This document shows, in pieces, positions 1 through 11,970 of a DNA stretch of 64,000 bases (position 1 is the first letter of the stretch; each line of letters starts with the position of its first letter). This DNA is from Sipunculus nudus. Lineage: Eukaryota > Annelida > Sipuncula > Golfingiida > Sipunculidae. The notes beneath the pieces were generated by a model. The model was not told the origin of the DNA. It worked only from the letters and a program-made list of their open reading frames with translations, and did no database searches. The translations under genes were made by a program, and so were the position numbers. Where the stretch lies: NCBI GenBank assembly GCA_026874595.1, contig CM049306.1:4852019-4916018 (forward strand), given 5' to 3'.

Positions 1-188
1 CTGTGGTCGACCATGTCCAGCATGGGGAACGCTGCCCGCAGTGCCTCTATGGTGTTGATTTTTGTAAAGCCCAGACCCTTAGCAATGTCCACTACAGGGC
101 CCTGCCCTGAGACCAGCACGTTTTTATCATGAAACTGACGGAACATCCTCAAAGGACTGTGAGACATCACCACTTGCTCCGGACGAAC
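1..188 (-). CDS. HDHD5: HDHD5 exon 3 (partial, runs off left edge)
   Basis: Minus-strand coding exon of the HAD-superfamily hydrolase HDHD5 (CECR5). The reading frame opens right after a clear acceptor (TTTTCTTCCAG at 189-199) and gives a conserved HDHD5 block: VVMSHSPLRMF, then LVSGQGPVVDIAKGLGF, then LRAAFPMLDMVDH. These match the family's SHSP, VSGQGP and AFPLLDMVD signatures in order. The exon joins exon 2 in phase 0 (...LGVN then VRPEQ). It leaves the window with two bases of an unfinished codon, so the rest of the gene, including the C-terminal HAD motifs, lies to the left. HDHD5 is thought to be a mitochondrial phosphatase-like protein whose substrate is unknown. Confidence 0.92.
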
Positions 189-387
189 CTGGAAGAAAAC
201 AAAACAAAACTCACATTAAGTACTCATTTACCACCCTCTCCTCCAGCATTTACTCTAAAGCAACAAGATAATCCAAGACAGCAGTGTCTAATAAACTCCT
301 GATAAAGTGTACACCTTGGAAACATTTTGGTGTGATGAGCAGCACAGTATATCTCATAGTTAAATATGCTTAAATTAGCATGGTAGA

Positions 388-1428
388 GCACTAGCCACAA
401 CGAGTTCATGATCCTGCTGACACATTTTATCACAGCAAGCTCACTAGACACAACAAGAACATGATCTCACAGACAAACTTTATCACAGCCAGCTCACCAG
501 ACACAACAAGAACATGATCTCACAGACACATTTGATCACAACCAGCTCACTAGACACCACGAGAACATGATCTCACAAACACATTTTATCACAGCCAGCT
601 CACTAGACACAACGAGAACATGATCTCACAGACACATTTTATCACAGCCAGCTCACTAGACACAACAAGAACATGATCTCACAGACACATTTATCACAGC
701 TAGCGCACCAGACACAACGAGAACATGATCTCACAGATACATTTTATCACAGCCAGCTCACTAGACACAACAAGAACATGATCTCACAGACAAATTTATC
801 ACAGCTAGTGCACCAGACACAATGAGAACATGATCTCACAGACACATTTTATCACAGCCAGCTCACTAGACACAACAAGAACATGATCTGGCAGACACAT
901 TTTATCACAGCCAGCTCACTAGACACAACAAGAACATGATCTGGCAGACACATTTATCACAGCTAGCTCACCAGACACAACAAGAACATGATCTCACAGA
1001 CACATTTTATCACAGCCAGCTCACCAGACACAATGAGAAAATGATCTGGCAGACACAATTTATCACAGCCAGCTCACTTGACACAACAAGAACATGATCT
1101 CACAGACACATTTTATCACAACCAGCTCACTAGACACAACGAGAACATGATCTCACAGATACATTTTATCACAGCCAGCTCACTAGACACAACAAGAACA
1201 TGATCTGGCAGACACATTTTATCACAACCAGCTCACTAGACACAACGAAGACATGATCTCACAGATACATTTTATCACAGCCAGCTCACTCACTAGACAC
1301 AACAAGAACATGATCTCACAGACACATTTATCACAGCTAGTGCACCAGACACAACGAGAACATGATCTCACAGATACATTTTATCACAGCCAGCTCACTA
1401 GACACAAGAACATAATCTGGCAGAATTT
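388..1428. repeat. 53-bp minisatellite (about 19 copies)
   Basis: Head-to-tail units of 53 bp (some 52 bp, with ATTTATC instead of ATTTTATC). Each contains ACATGATCTCACAG, CACATTTTATCACAG and CCAGCTCACTAGACACAA. Units are well conserved, with shared variants such as TCTGGCAG for TCTCACAG, indicating recent turnover. The array lies in the HDHD5 intron next to exon 3. The small open frames inside it are by-products of the repeat. Confidence 0.95.
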
Positions 1429-1557
1429 AGGGTAGTACTTTCAAAACGATTTTTTTTGTCACCCTGACAAATGGGGGGTAAACATCACTATTTATTTTCA
1501 CATGTCACACTAGTATAATGTACTAGTGTATATAATATATTGTGTGTATTATATATC

Positions 1558-4500
1558 AGACTCCTCTTTCCTGAGATGCCATCACAAATGGATGCAAACA
1601 TCACAAATTTATTGAAGGGACATACACTACTCTCCTATACATACCAAACATCACAAAAGGATGTAAACATCACAAGCTACCAAGTCATCCCAGTCAGACC
1701 CCTCTTTCCTGAGATGCCATCACAAATGGATGCAAACATCACAAATTTGTTGAAGGGACATACACTACTCTCCTATACATACCAAACATCACAAAAGGAT
1801 TTAAACATCACAAGCAACCAATTCATCCCAGTCAGACCCCTCTTTCCTGAGATCCCACCACAAATGGATGCAAACATCACAAATTTGTTGAAGGGACATG
1901 CACTACTCTCCTATACATACCAAACATCACAAATGGATGTAAACATCACAAGCTACCAAGTCATCCCAGTCAGACCCCTCTTTCCTGAGATCCCATCACA
2001 AATGGATGCAAACATCACAAATTTGTTGAAGGGACATGCACTACTCTCCTATACATACCAAACATCACAAATGGATGTAAACATCACAAGCTACCAAGTC
2101 ATCCCAGTCAGACCCCTCTCTCCTGAGATCCCATCACAAATGGATGCAAACATCACAAATTTGTTGAAGGGACATACACTACTCTCCTATACATACCAAA
2201 CATCACAAAAGGATTTAAACATCACAAGCTACCAAGTCATCCCAGTCAGACCCCTCTCTCCTGAGATGCCATCACAAATGGATGCAAACATCACAAATTT
2301 GTTGAAGGGACATACACTACTCTCCTATACATACCAAACATCACAAATGGATGTAAACATCACAAGCTACCAAGTCATCCCAGTCAGACCCCTCTCTCCT
2401 GAGATGCCATCACAAATGGATGCAAACATCACAAATTTGTTGAAGGGACATACACTACTCTCCTATACATACCAAACATCACAAATGGATGTAAACATCA
2501 CAAGCTACCAAGTCATCCCAGTCAGACCCCTCTTTCCTGAGATGCCATCACAAATGGATGCAAACATCACAAATTTGTTGAAGGGACATACACTACTCTC
2601 CTATACATACCAAACATCACAAATGGATGTAAACATCACAAGCTACCAAGTCATCCCAGTCAGACCCCTCTCTCCTGAGATCCCATCACAAATGGATGCA
2701 AACATCACAAATTTGTTGAAGGGACATACACTACTCTCCTATACATACCAAACATCACAAATGGATGTAAACATCACAAGCTACCAAGTCATCCCAGTCA
2801 GACCCCTCTCTCCTGAGATGCCATCACAAATGGATGCAAACATCACAAATTTGTTGAAGGGACATACACTACTCTCCTATACATACCAAACATCACAAAA
2901 GGATTTAAACATCACAAGCTACCAAGTCATCCCAGTAAGACCCCTCTCTCCTGAGATGCCATCACAAATGGATGCAAACATCACAAATTTGTTGAAGGGA
3001 CATACACTACTCTCCTATACATACCAAACATCACAAATGGATGTAAACATCACAAGCTACCAAGTCATCCCAGTCAGACCCCTCTCTCCTGAGATGCCAT
3101 CACAAATGGATGCAAACATCACAAATTTGTTGAAGGGACATACACTACTCTCCTATACATACCAAACATCACAAATGGATGTAAACATCACAAGCTACCA
3201 AGTCATCCCAGTCAGACCCCTCTCTCCTGAGATCCCATCACAAATGGATGCAAACATCACAAATTTACTGAAGGGACATACACTACTCTCCTATACATAC
3301 CAAACATCACAATGGATGTAAACATCACAAGCTACCAAGTCATCCCAGTCAGACCCCTCTCTCCTGAGATCCCATCACAAATGGATGCAAACATCACAAA
3401 TTTACTGAAGGGACATACACTACTCTCCTCTACATACCAAACATCACAAATGGATGTAAATATCACAAGCTACCAAGTCACCCGAGTCAGACCCCTCTTT
3501 CCTGAGATCCCATCACAAATGGATGCAAACATCACAAATTTACTGAAGGGACATGCACTACTCTCCTCTACATACCAAACATCACAAAAGGATTTAAACA
3601 TCACAAGCTACCAAGTCATCCCAGTCAGACCCCTCTTTCCTGAGATGCCATCACAAATGGATGCAAACATCACAAATTTGTTGAAGGGACATACACTACT
3701 CTCCTATACATACCAAACATCACAAAAGGATTTAAACATCACAAGCTACCAAGTCATCCCAGTCAGACCCCTCTCTCCTGAGATCCCATCACAAATGGAT
3801 GCAAACATCACAAATTTGTTGAAGGGACATACACTACTCTCCTATACATACCAAACATCACAAATGGATGTAAACATCACAAGCTACCAAGTCATCCCAG
3901 TCAGACCCCTCTCTCCTGAGATCCCATCACAAATGGATGCAAACATCACAAATTTGTTGAAGGGACATACACTACTCTCCTATACATACCAAACATCACA
4001 AATGGATGTAAACATCACAAGCTACCAAGTCATCCCAGTCAGACCCCTCTCTCCTGAGATGCCATCACAAATGGATGCAAACATCACAAATTTGTTGAAG
4101 GGACATACACTACTCTCCTATACATACCAAACATCACAAATGGATGTAAATATCACAAGCTACCAAGTCACCCGAGTCCGACCCCTCTTTCCTGAGATGC
4201 CATCACAAATGGATGCAAACATCACAAATTTACTGAAGGGACATGCACTACTCTCCTCTACATACCAAACATCACAAATGGATGTAAATATCACAAGCTA
4301 CCAAGTCACCCGAGTCAGACCCCTCTTTCCTGAGATCCCATCACAAATGGATGCAAACATCACAAATTTGTTGAAGGGACATACACTTCTCTCCTATACA
4401 TACCAAACATCACAAAAGGATGTAAACATCACAAGCTACCAAGTCATCCCAGTCAGACCCCTCTCTCCTGAGATCCCATCACAAATGGATGCAAACATCA

Positions 4501-5425
4501 CAAATTTGTTGAAGGGACATACACTACTCTCCTATACATACCAAACATCACAAATGGATGTAAACATCACAAGCCACCAAGTCATCCCAGTCAGACCCCT
4601 CTCTCCTGAGATCCCATCACAAATGGATGCAAACATCACAAATTTGTTGAAGGGACATACACTACTCTCCTATACATACCAAACATCACAAATGGATGTA
4701 AACATCACAAGCTACCAAGTCATCCCAGTCAGACCCCTCTCTCCTGAGATGCCATCACAAATGGATGCAAACATCACAAATTTGTTGAAGGGACATACAC
4801 TACTCTCCTATACATACCAAACATCACAAATGGATGTAAATATCACAAGCTACCAAGTCACCCGAGTCCGACCCCTCTTTCCTGAGATGCCATCACAAAT
4901 GGATGCAAACATCACAAATTTACTGAAGGGACATGCACTACTCTCCTCTACATACCAAACATCACAAATGGATGTAAATATCACAAGCTACCAAGTCACC
5001 CGAGTCCGACCCCTCTTTCCTGAGATCCCATCACAAATGGATGCAAACATCACAAATTTACTGAAGGGACATGCACTACTCTCCTCTACATACCAAACAT
5101 CACAAATGGATGTAAATATCACAAGCTACCAAGTCACCCGAGTCCGACCCCTCTTTCCTGAGATCCCATCACAAATGGATGCAAACATCACAAATTTACT
5201 GAAGGGACATGCACTACTCTCCTCTACATACCAAACATCACAAATGGATGTAAATATCACAAGCTACCAAGTCACCCGAGTCAGACCCCTCTTTCCTGAG
5301 ATGCTATCACAAATGGATGCACTACTCTCATATACATACCAAACATCACAAATGGATGTAAACATCACAAGCTACCAAGTCACCCCTGTCGGAAACCCCT
5401 CAGACACCCCAGTACACAAGTCATG
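1558..5425. repeat. 138-bp dimeric minisatellite with open frame (about 28 copies)
   Basis: About 28 head-to-tail units of 138 bp. Each unit is an old dimer of two diverged 69-bp halves: both carry ATGGATG(C/T)AAACATCACAA, followed by either ATTTGTTGAAGGGAC or GCTACCAAGTCATCC. Because 138 is a multiple of 3 and one plus-strand frame has no stop, the array reads open for 593 and then 705 codons. The break is a single A lost at about 3311. In translation the unit is 46 residues, 23+23, each half starting MD(A/V)NIT. A variant block with ACCCGAGTC appears in the right part, showing sub-family spreading. No signal peptide, splice context or start context supports a real protein. It sits antisense to HDHD5 inside its intron. 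Confidence 0.95.
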
Positions 5426-6352
5426 TTGAGCCATCAGACATTGGCACAGGCATCAAAAACACATACACTATCCTATCACACATGGCAAGCAGCACAAATG
5501 AATGAAAGCATCACAAGCTAGTTAGAACAGACATCTGTGTCAAGTGAACATCATTTATTAGACAATATAACAATTCAAAAACAGATCCAACTCACACAAA
5601 ACAAGAAACAATTAAACAATACACATCCTACATGTAGCAGGTTTTCTAATTCACTTTACACTTGTGGATCTGTGGATTTATCAGTGAAGCTATTTATTGA
5701 TTATACAGTTGTGGCAAAACCAGTTCCCCCATGGTTTCCTGCTCAGCAGCCATGGTGTTTTTGGTTTCTGCTAAATCTGGATGTGTTTGACCAATTTTGT
5801 CCGGGTTATAGATTTTTTGGCAATGTTCATTTTTTGTGATTTTTAAGATGTAGACCATCTATGACTTTTTTAATAGTGAGCCACATCTTGTCAAATGGAG
5901 CTGGTAGTGGAAGTCTTTGCTGCTTTTGTTTCCATTAGGTAGCACATGTTGTCATAGGCCAGGTAAATCCCTTTCCATGTTTTTCTTGGAATGCTGGTTA
6001 ACACCAAGTAAAACCAAGACAATAGAATCACAAAAACCTGCCCTTGTGATTCCGACCTACAAAAAGCAAACCCTGTTATATGAAAAGTGATTGCAATATA
6101 GTGTAAAACAGTTTATTTATCTCTGCTATACAAGTGTTATAGAACACATAATTATGATTCTAGCTGATGTGAATCTTACATGAATATCTACCAACTTTAT
6201 GCATACTGGACAAGCACAGTTGAAATTTTGTTAGTATAGATGAGAATATTTTTTTCAAGGAAAATTTCATGAGACAAACCATTAAAGCAGGCATGGATTA
6301 CCTACTATATTTGCAATTTTAATGATTTACGATTTATGGAAGAAATGGGTTT
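5426..6352. other. Intronic sequence without recognised genes
   Basis: Begins with degenerate extensions of the 138-bp repeat (AATGAATGAAAGCATCACAAGC near 5500). It then becomes ordinary AT-rich intron sequence with only short chance open frames. No RNA gene or element recognised. Confidence 0.5.
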
Positions 6353-6359
6353 TACTTAC

Positions 6360-8351
6360 TGATACATGGTGACCATGTGTCTATGTGACCACCAGCACAG
6401 ACAACAAACAGATGACCACGGGACATCTTTCTTAGTTTTCTTTTCTCCCAAATCTTTTGTGCAGGTTGCTGTTTCAGACTTATCTGTATTAGAGTTATCT
6501 GTGATTGTTTTAATGTTTGCCTCCTGTTCCTGTATGAATGTTTGACAACCTGAAATAAAAAGATTAGCAAATCTCTCAAATATATGATTATGAAGGTAAA
6601 ACACTTAATTGAAATTATTAACTAGATTATCATAATTTTTACTTATAAAATAACCCACTTTATTGTACATACAGAAGGAATAACAATATTTACGCACTTT
6701 GAGTTCCAATAACAGAGGATCCAACATTCGCCGTGTCCTTCACTCTCTCCAGTACCTGGTCTATTTTTTTGTCAGCTGTTGTAAAGTCTTGTTTTCTGAA
6801 AGCAAAAAATCACCATCATCTTATATGACAGAATATCTAGGAGAATAGTTAAAAATTTGTATTTTTGTAGACTTACAGGTTATCTGTAAATTTGTACTTT
6901 TCTGCATTGGTCATACCTTGCTCAAGCCCGGCATATTTGCGGAAGTCTCGCAACTTGGTTGGTATACCATGTCTCTCAACTATGTTGCAGTGTTGTTTGC
7001 AGAATGCTTCACCATAGAGCGGTTCACTGGTGCAGACATCAGGCAAATTTATGAGTGGAACCCCATTCACTGTTCTGTAAAAGAAAGCAAACCATATTAT
7101 AGTTGAGTGATATAAGTAAATTACTCTTTACATGAGCTCACTCCAAATGTTAACACTAGATTCATGTTCATCAGTCAATCATGTATATGGTATTTGTCAA
7201 CATTTGTTAAGTGACTAGAACCCAAAATGTATGGCCATTGTGGATACATTATATAATTGGCTCACCTTTTTCCTAAACATACAATGTGGGAACTGTAGTT
7301 TCCAGAGTCCATCAGCCACCCACACACGGCCACAGCCTGAGAGGATAAAAAATTAATTTTATTTATTTAATAACAATCATACAAATCATTTTAATTATTT
7401 GACTTAATGAAAGATGGGTGAGTATGTTAGTTGCTAAGTGTGGAAAATATGTCTACCGCTTATGAAAAAGCTGGGTTAAGCATTCATAAATTACCTCGCT
7501 TAGCACAGTCTGGTGGGCATTCAGGATGGGGATAAAGTGTCGTACGGCATCGATCTTCGATAGCCTCCATACACAGCTCACGATCTGCATCACTCTTGCA
7601 CCGAAGGTTAGGCCACCCCAGATCACGGAGCTATTGTTCGACTTCACCCCACCAGAATGTATCAGCAAACATTTTGCGAGTAACTGTGGCTGTAACAATC
7701 AAGTTGCATCTAGTTATGACTTGTGAATTTAGGCTAGTATACTTAATGGGTGATAAAAAATTTGTAAAAAAGGAATACCAAAAATAGATCTTATTTACAA
7801 ATACTGTACAGTTACATGCTATGTATTTTTATGTGAAGCTTCATATGTAGAAAAACTCATGTTTGTATAAAATTTTACCAAGCATTCAATACCACACAAA
7901 ATGAGACTTACCATCAGTTTGACTTGTAGCATCTTTCCATGCTTCTGCAAATGCCTCGAATGAGACAGGGGGCAGGCATGTTGTCTGTAGAGATATTAAG
8001 GGCATATCCCTCTCCATTTCTTTTTTTACATTTCAAACAGGAGCTAGTTGGTGGCGCCAGGCAATACATGTCACACAGTTGCACTGATGAAGAGTCAACT
8101 ATTTTAAAAATGTCTGCTTGTTGCATCTCTTTACAAATATCCAAAAATTGGACTTGTGAAAGCTGGCTATTGAGAGCAGCCAAATTGCAGCGAAAACTAA
8201 TAGGTAGTGTTGTGGGCACTTTTTGTAATTCTTCAAGCATGTGTGACACAACTTTATATCCATATCTGACTGTGAACAGGAGCATACATGTTTCTTGATC
8301 AAGCCCTTGAGATATCTCCAGGTTTTGCAGCTTTTCAGTCAGAACCAGCAG
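6360..8351 (-). pseudogene. Decayed multi-exon cysteine-rich gene (CxC / KDZ-transposase-associated-like)
   Basis: Six exon-like blocks on the minus strand, with splice sites that mostly keep phase: 8351-7912, 7689-7495, 7336-7266, 7074-6877, 6795-6698 and 6549-6360. Phases fit at 7912/7689 (GATG then CC, giving TDATVTRKMFADTFWWGEVEQ) and at 7495/7336 (G then GC, giving DCAKRGCGRVWVADGLWKL). Conserved-looking pieces include a DGLWKLQFPHCMF block, then LINLPDVCTSEPL and AFCKQHC. The Cys/His pattern and DG-WKL block resemble the CxC cysteine clusters found with KDZ (Kyakuja/Dileera/Zisupton) transposases; this family call is from memory and tentative. Damage: a TAG after WWGEVEQ, frame breaks inside the first and last blocks, and a one-base phase mismatch at 7266/7074. 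It is nested on the same strand in the HDHD5 intron. Confidence 0.5.
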
Positions 8352-8589
8352 CTAAAAAAGGAAAATATGGTTATAATATACACAGGGAAATATCCAATAA
8401 AAATATACACAGGGAATTGCCGTATGAACAAGTCATATTGACTTTTTCACATTTATTAAAGGGAAAGTTAATTAACCGTTTTGTATATAAAGCAACTTTA
8501 TATTATCAGATATCAGACATAGATAAGGGCTGTAAGACCAAATATGATTACACAGGGCAATACCCTGGGCAATACCCTGTAAAACAAGG

Positions 8590-10388
8590 GACCCATGGGT
8601 CACGGCGCTCAGCTGATCCTGATAGTACTATAAATGTTTCTCCACTGTGATACTATATCGAGTCGATAAGGCTTATGAATATGATGGACATGTTGGGCTA
8701 TTATAAAGGAATGTAATGTAATATGTGAGTAAATGATAAATGAAATTACCTGACTGATGGGTTAATAGAGTCAAATATAGTGGTTTATTTTTTATTTATT
8801 TAGGAGGGGTTGAAAATTGTGATATATTTGAGCAAATATAAATGCAATGACAGCAGTAATAAGCAGTAGTAGAATGATGATAAGGCTATTTGTTGAAGGA
8901 TGTAAAGTGTATGGTAGTCTGCAAGCTTTCAATTTGACAGATATGATGTTATGATTAACTATGCTGATGAAGTGATTTATGAATTTGTGACTGTATGACA
9001 CAATATCTCTTTAGTCTTGACAAGGTACATTATTGTGATGCCCACTATGTCTACAAATTACACAATATTGACATAATTTCTGGCATGTACATAGGTACCT
9101 ATGGACGAATAGTTATACAAAATATTAAAGTATGAATATATCTGATTCATCTTGTTCTTGCTTACTGAGGCTGACTTTGGGATGGGGTTTCGGAGAAGGG
9201 AAAAGTGAGGGCAGCACGAAGGTGGATGTAGAAATATTTTATTGTAATGTTTTTCACATATATATGAATATGAAAAGCTAAGAGGAAAGGGGCCCTCCTA
9301 CTTTGTTAAAGTAAAGTTCTAAATATATGATTGCAAACTAATACTCTGACAAGACTGTCATGAAGAAAAACAGTAAAATTTTGAGATACTGTGATGCATA
9401 TGAAAATTTACAGATGGACAGGCAAGTTGACAGAATGGACTAATACTTTTATTTCACTTTCAAGGGAATAATGCATTAAGTTTTTTTTCCTTAATATCTG
9501 GAAGGAACGAAGTCCTAATGACCCAATTTTCGGTATGGTAGGAGATTTTAGGGACATCTAAAATTATGCCAACAGCCTGGGGAGCATAGAGATGTGCACT
9601 GAATGACCTACATTCATCAAAGTGGACTGCTTGACAATGTAAGGGAATACAACAAGAGCCTCCAAAAAAATTCCATAACTAGCCTAATTTTGCAGCTTTT
9701 ATTTTCAAATTTCAGATTTTAACAGATTAAATCCTTATGTATACATGCTGTGAAAATTAAATCCACAGTACTTACAGGAAAAAAACGTGCCGTGGCCAAA
9801 GTTGGGCAAAATTTAAGGTACCAATTTTATATTTTTGCCAATATTTAAACAAATTTAACAGATTTTAATCTAATTTTTGGTATACAATTAAATTTTGATT
9901 AATTAAAGTTGTATTACTGGAAAAAAGTCCCTACCTTTAACACTTTTGGTCTTAAGTGACCAAATATCTTCCTGATTTTTTTACAAAGTCCATTATCTTT
10001 GGGCCCATAACTTTTTTAAATTATATAATACTGACTTAATATCTGGCATGTACATAGGAACTATATAGAGGAATATTTATGGTAAATATGAAGAAAACCA
10101 GATGAGTGGTTTTGATATTAGGCAGTCCTGAAGTGTGAAAATAGATTTCTAATAAAAAATTGAGGTTTTTCCTTAATATCTCGAAGGAACGAAGTCCTAT
10201 TGACCCAATTTTCGGCATGGTAGGAGATTTTGGGGACATCTAACTATATGCCGAATTTCAGATTCGTAGGTCCAACGGTGTCGAAACGTGCCAGTCTTAC
10301 GGACGGACATCCGGACAGACGGATGGACGGACAGACGGACAATGGACCACGACTATAGCTCAGATGACTTATAGTCAGCTGAGCTAAA
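8590..10388. mobile_element. Composite of family-A non-autonomous repeats
   Basis: Left end holds GACCCATGGGTC plus GCTCAGCTGA (8589-8617). The right end holds a (GGAC/AGAC)n run and then a perfect 8-bp hairpin, TAGCTCAG (10356-10363) with CTGAGCTA (10379-10386), followed by AAAA. GCTCAGCTGA at the left and TCAGCTGAGC at the right are inverted. Inside are two tandem copies of one internal module (about 9060-9580 and 10025-10390), marked by TCTGGCATGTACATAGG and GAACGAAGTCCTA(A/T)TGACCC. Other copies in this window: 54107-54713 and 60560-60816. Confidence 0.6.
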
Positions 10389-10436
10389 AATTTATTAATT
10401 TTCTTTTCAAATTTATTAAGGGAATGGTAAATTAAC

Positions 10437-10585
10437 CTTTTTTGGATTATAAAGCAACTTTACATCAGATAAAAAGTTAACATACTGACGCATCTCGCTT
10501 TCAGTTTGTGCTTTGGCTCCTGCACATTCAAACTGTTCATCTAGAATGCTTTGTTTAATTTTCCTTGGCCTTGGTATTGTGAATT
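10437..10585 (-). pseudogene. Possible upstream exon of the decayed cysteine-rich gene
   Basis: Open minus-strand block after a good acceptor (TTTGTTTAG above 10585). It encodes EFTIPRPRKIKQSILDEQ and ends with a hydrophobic stretch before a non-standard GTTAAT donor. The sequence at about 8440-8515 is a diverged copy of its 3' end (GGGAA..GGTAAATTAACC, ATAAAGCAACTTTA), so this segment was duplicated around the repeat that now separates it from 8351. Assignment to the gene at 6360-8351 is a guess from position and strand. Confidence 0.25.
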
Positions 10586-10752
10586 CTAAACAAAGACAAA
10601 AGTAATGTAGGTTGTTTTGGTTAGGTTTCAAACAATCGACAAAAACAGACGCACTTGAAGAGAAAAAAGCACTGCTCGCCACATGAGGTTTTTACTACAG
10701 CATCTAAATGACAACCAGTAGACACTGCTTATTGGTACAAAATTACACCAAA

Positions 10753-11970
10753 CTAGATGTGTCGGAACGACACGAATGCCCCCGCCTGGGGCAAATTAGA
10801 AACATTTGTTAAATTTTGTAAAATTTTTTAAGTTCAGGAGATGTCGTATGGTCAAAAGTAAGTCAACAAGGGCAAAATGCAAACTCGATTTGTAAAGGGT
10901 CATTATCAAGCAACACACCAAAAATCAGGCCATTATCTGCAGGCATTGTGAAAAAAGTCCATACATGTGCATTTTACATAAAAATTTCTGTCTTTCATGA
11001 AATTTTCTTTGTTCAGGATCTGTCATATGGTCAAAATTGGGAGCCGTAAAATGGTCAAAAGTAGGTCAACTGGGAAGAAATGTGAACTCCATCTGTAACT
11101 GGTCATTATCTGCCCACACATTAAAAATCAGGCCAATATCTGCAGGCATTGCGAAAAAAAGTCTGTACATGTGTATTTGTCATGAAAATTTCTGTTTCAT
11201 GAAATTTTCTAAGTTAAGGAGCCGTAAAACAGTTAAAAGAAGGTCAACTGCCACGAAACGTGAAACTCGATCTGTAACTGGTCTATATCTGCCCACACAC
11301 CAAAAATCAGGCCAATATCTGCAGGCATTGTGAAAAAAAGTCCGTACATGTGTATTTGTCATGAAAATTTCTATTTTTTCATGAAATTTTCTAAGTTTAG
11401 GAGCCATAAAACGGTCAAAAGTAGATCAACTGGGACAAAACGCAAACTTGATCTGTAACTGGTCTATATCTGCCCACACACCAAAAATCAGGACAATATC
11501 TGCAGGCAATGGGAAAAAAAGTCTGTATATGTGTATTTGTCATGAAAATTCCTATTTTTTCATGAAATTTTCTAAGTTTAGGAGCCGTAAAACGGTCAAA
11601 AGTAGGTCAACTGACACGAAATGCAAACTTGATCTGTAACTGGTCATTATCTGCCCACACACCAAAAATCAGGCCAATATCTGCAGGCATTGCGAAAAAA
11701 AATCGGTACATGTGTATTTGTCATGAAAATTTCTATTTTTCATGAAATTTTCCAAGTTTAGGTGCCGTAAAACGGTCAAAAGTAGGTCAACTGCAACGAA
11801 ACGCAAACTCGATCTGTAAATGGTCATTATCTGCCCACACACCAAAAATCAGGCCAATATCTGCAGGCATTGCGAAGAAAAGTCCGTACAACTATTTGAT
11901 TTCGGAATGACGGAAGGACGGACATTGGTAAAACTATATGCCCCGGCCACTTTGTGGCGGGGCATAAAAA
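10753..11970. mobile_element. 180-bp-core repeat element, copy E1
   Basis: Left terminus ACTAGATGTGTCGGAACGACACGAA carries a stem (TGTGTCG/CGACACG), then a GCCCCCGCCTGGGGC hairpin. The middle holds about 5-6 units of a 180-bp tandem repeat (each with TCATTATCTGCCCACAC, CAATATCTGCAGGCATTG, TTCATGAAATTTTC). The right terminus is GACGGAAGGACGGAC then a strong hairpin GCCCCGGCCAC-TTT-GTGGCGGGGC followed by ATAAAA. The layout (hairpin ends with a tandem-repeat core) recalls bivalve pearl / Helitron-like MINE elements, but no Rep/Helicase is present and the class is inferred. Confidence 0.65.

Noticed and set aside
388-1428. CRISPR-like array
   Set aside because: Units are contiguous with no unique spacers, and the window is a eukaryotic genome; it is a minisatellite. 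The same holds for 16203-16945.
1540-5429. Two long open frames (593 and 705 codons) as a secreted or structural repeat protein
   Set aside because: The frame exists because the repeat unit is 138 bp and stop-free. There is no signal peptide, splice context or non-repetitive end, and it is broken by a one-base deletion.
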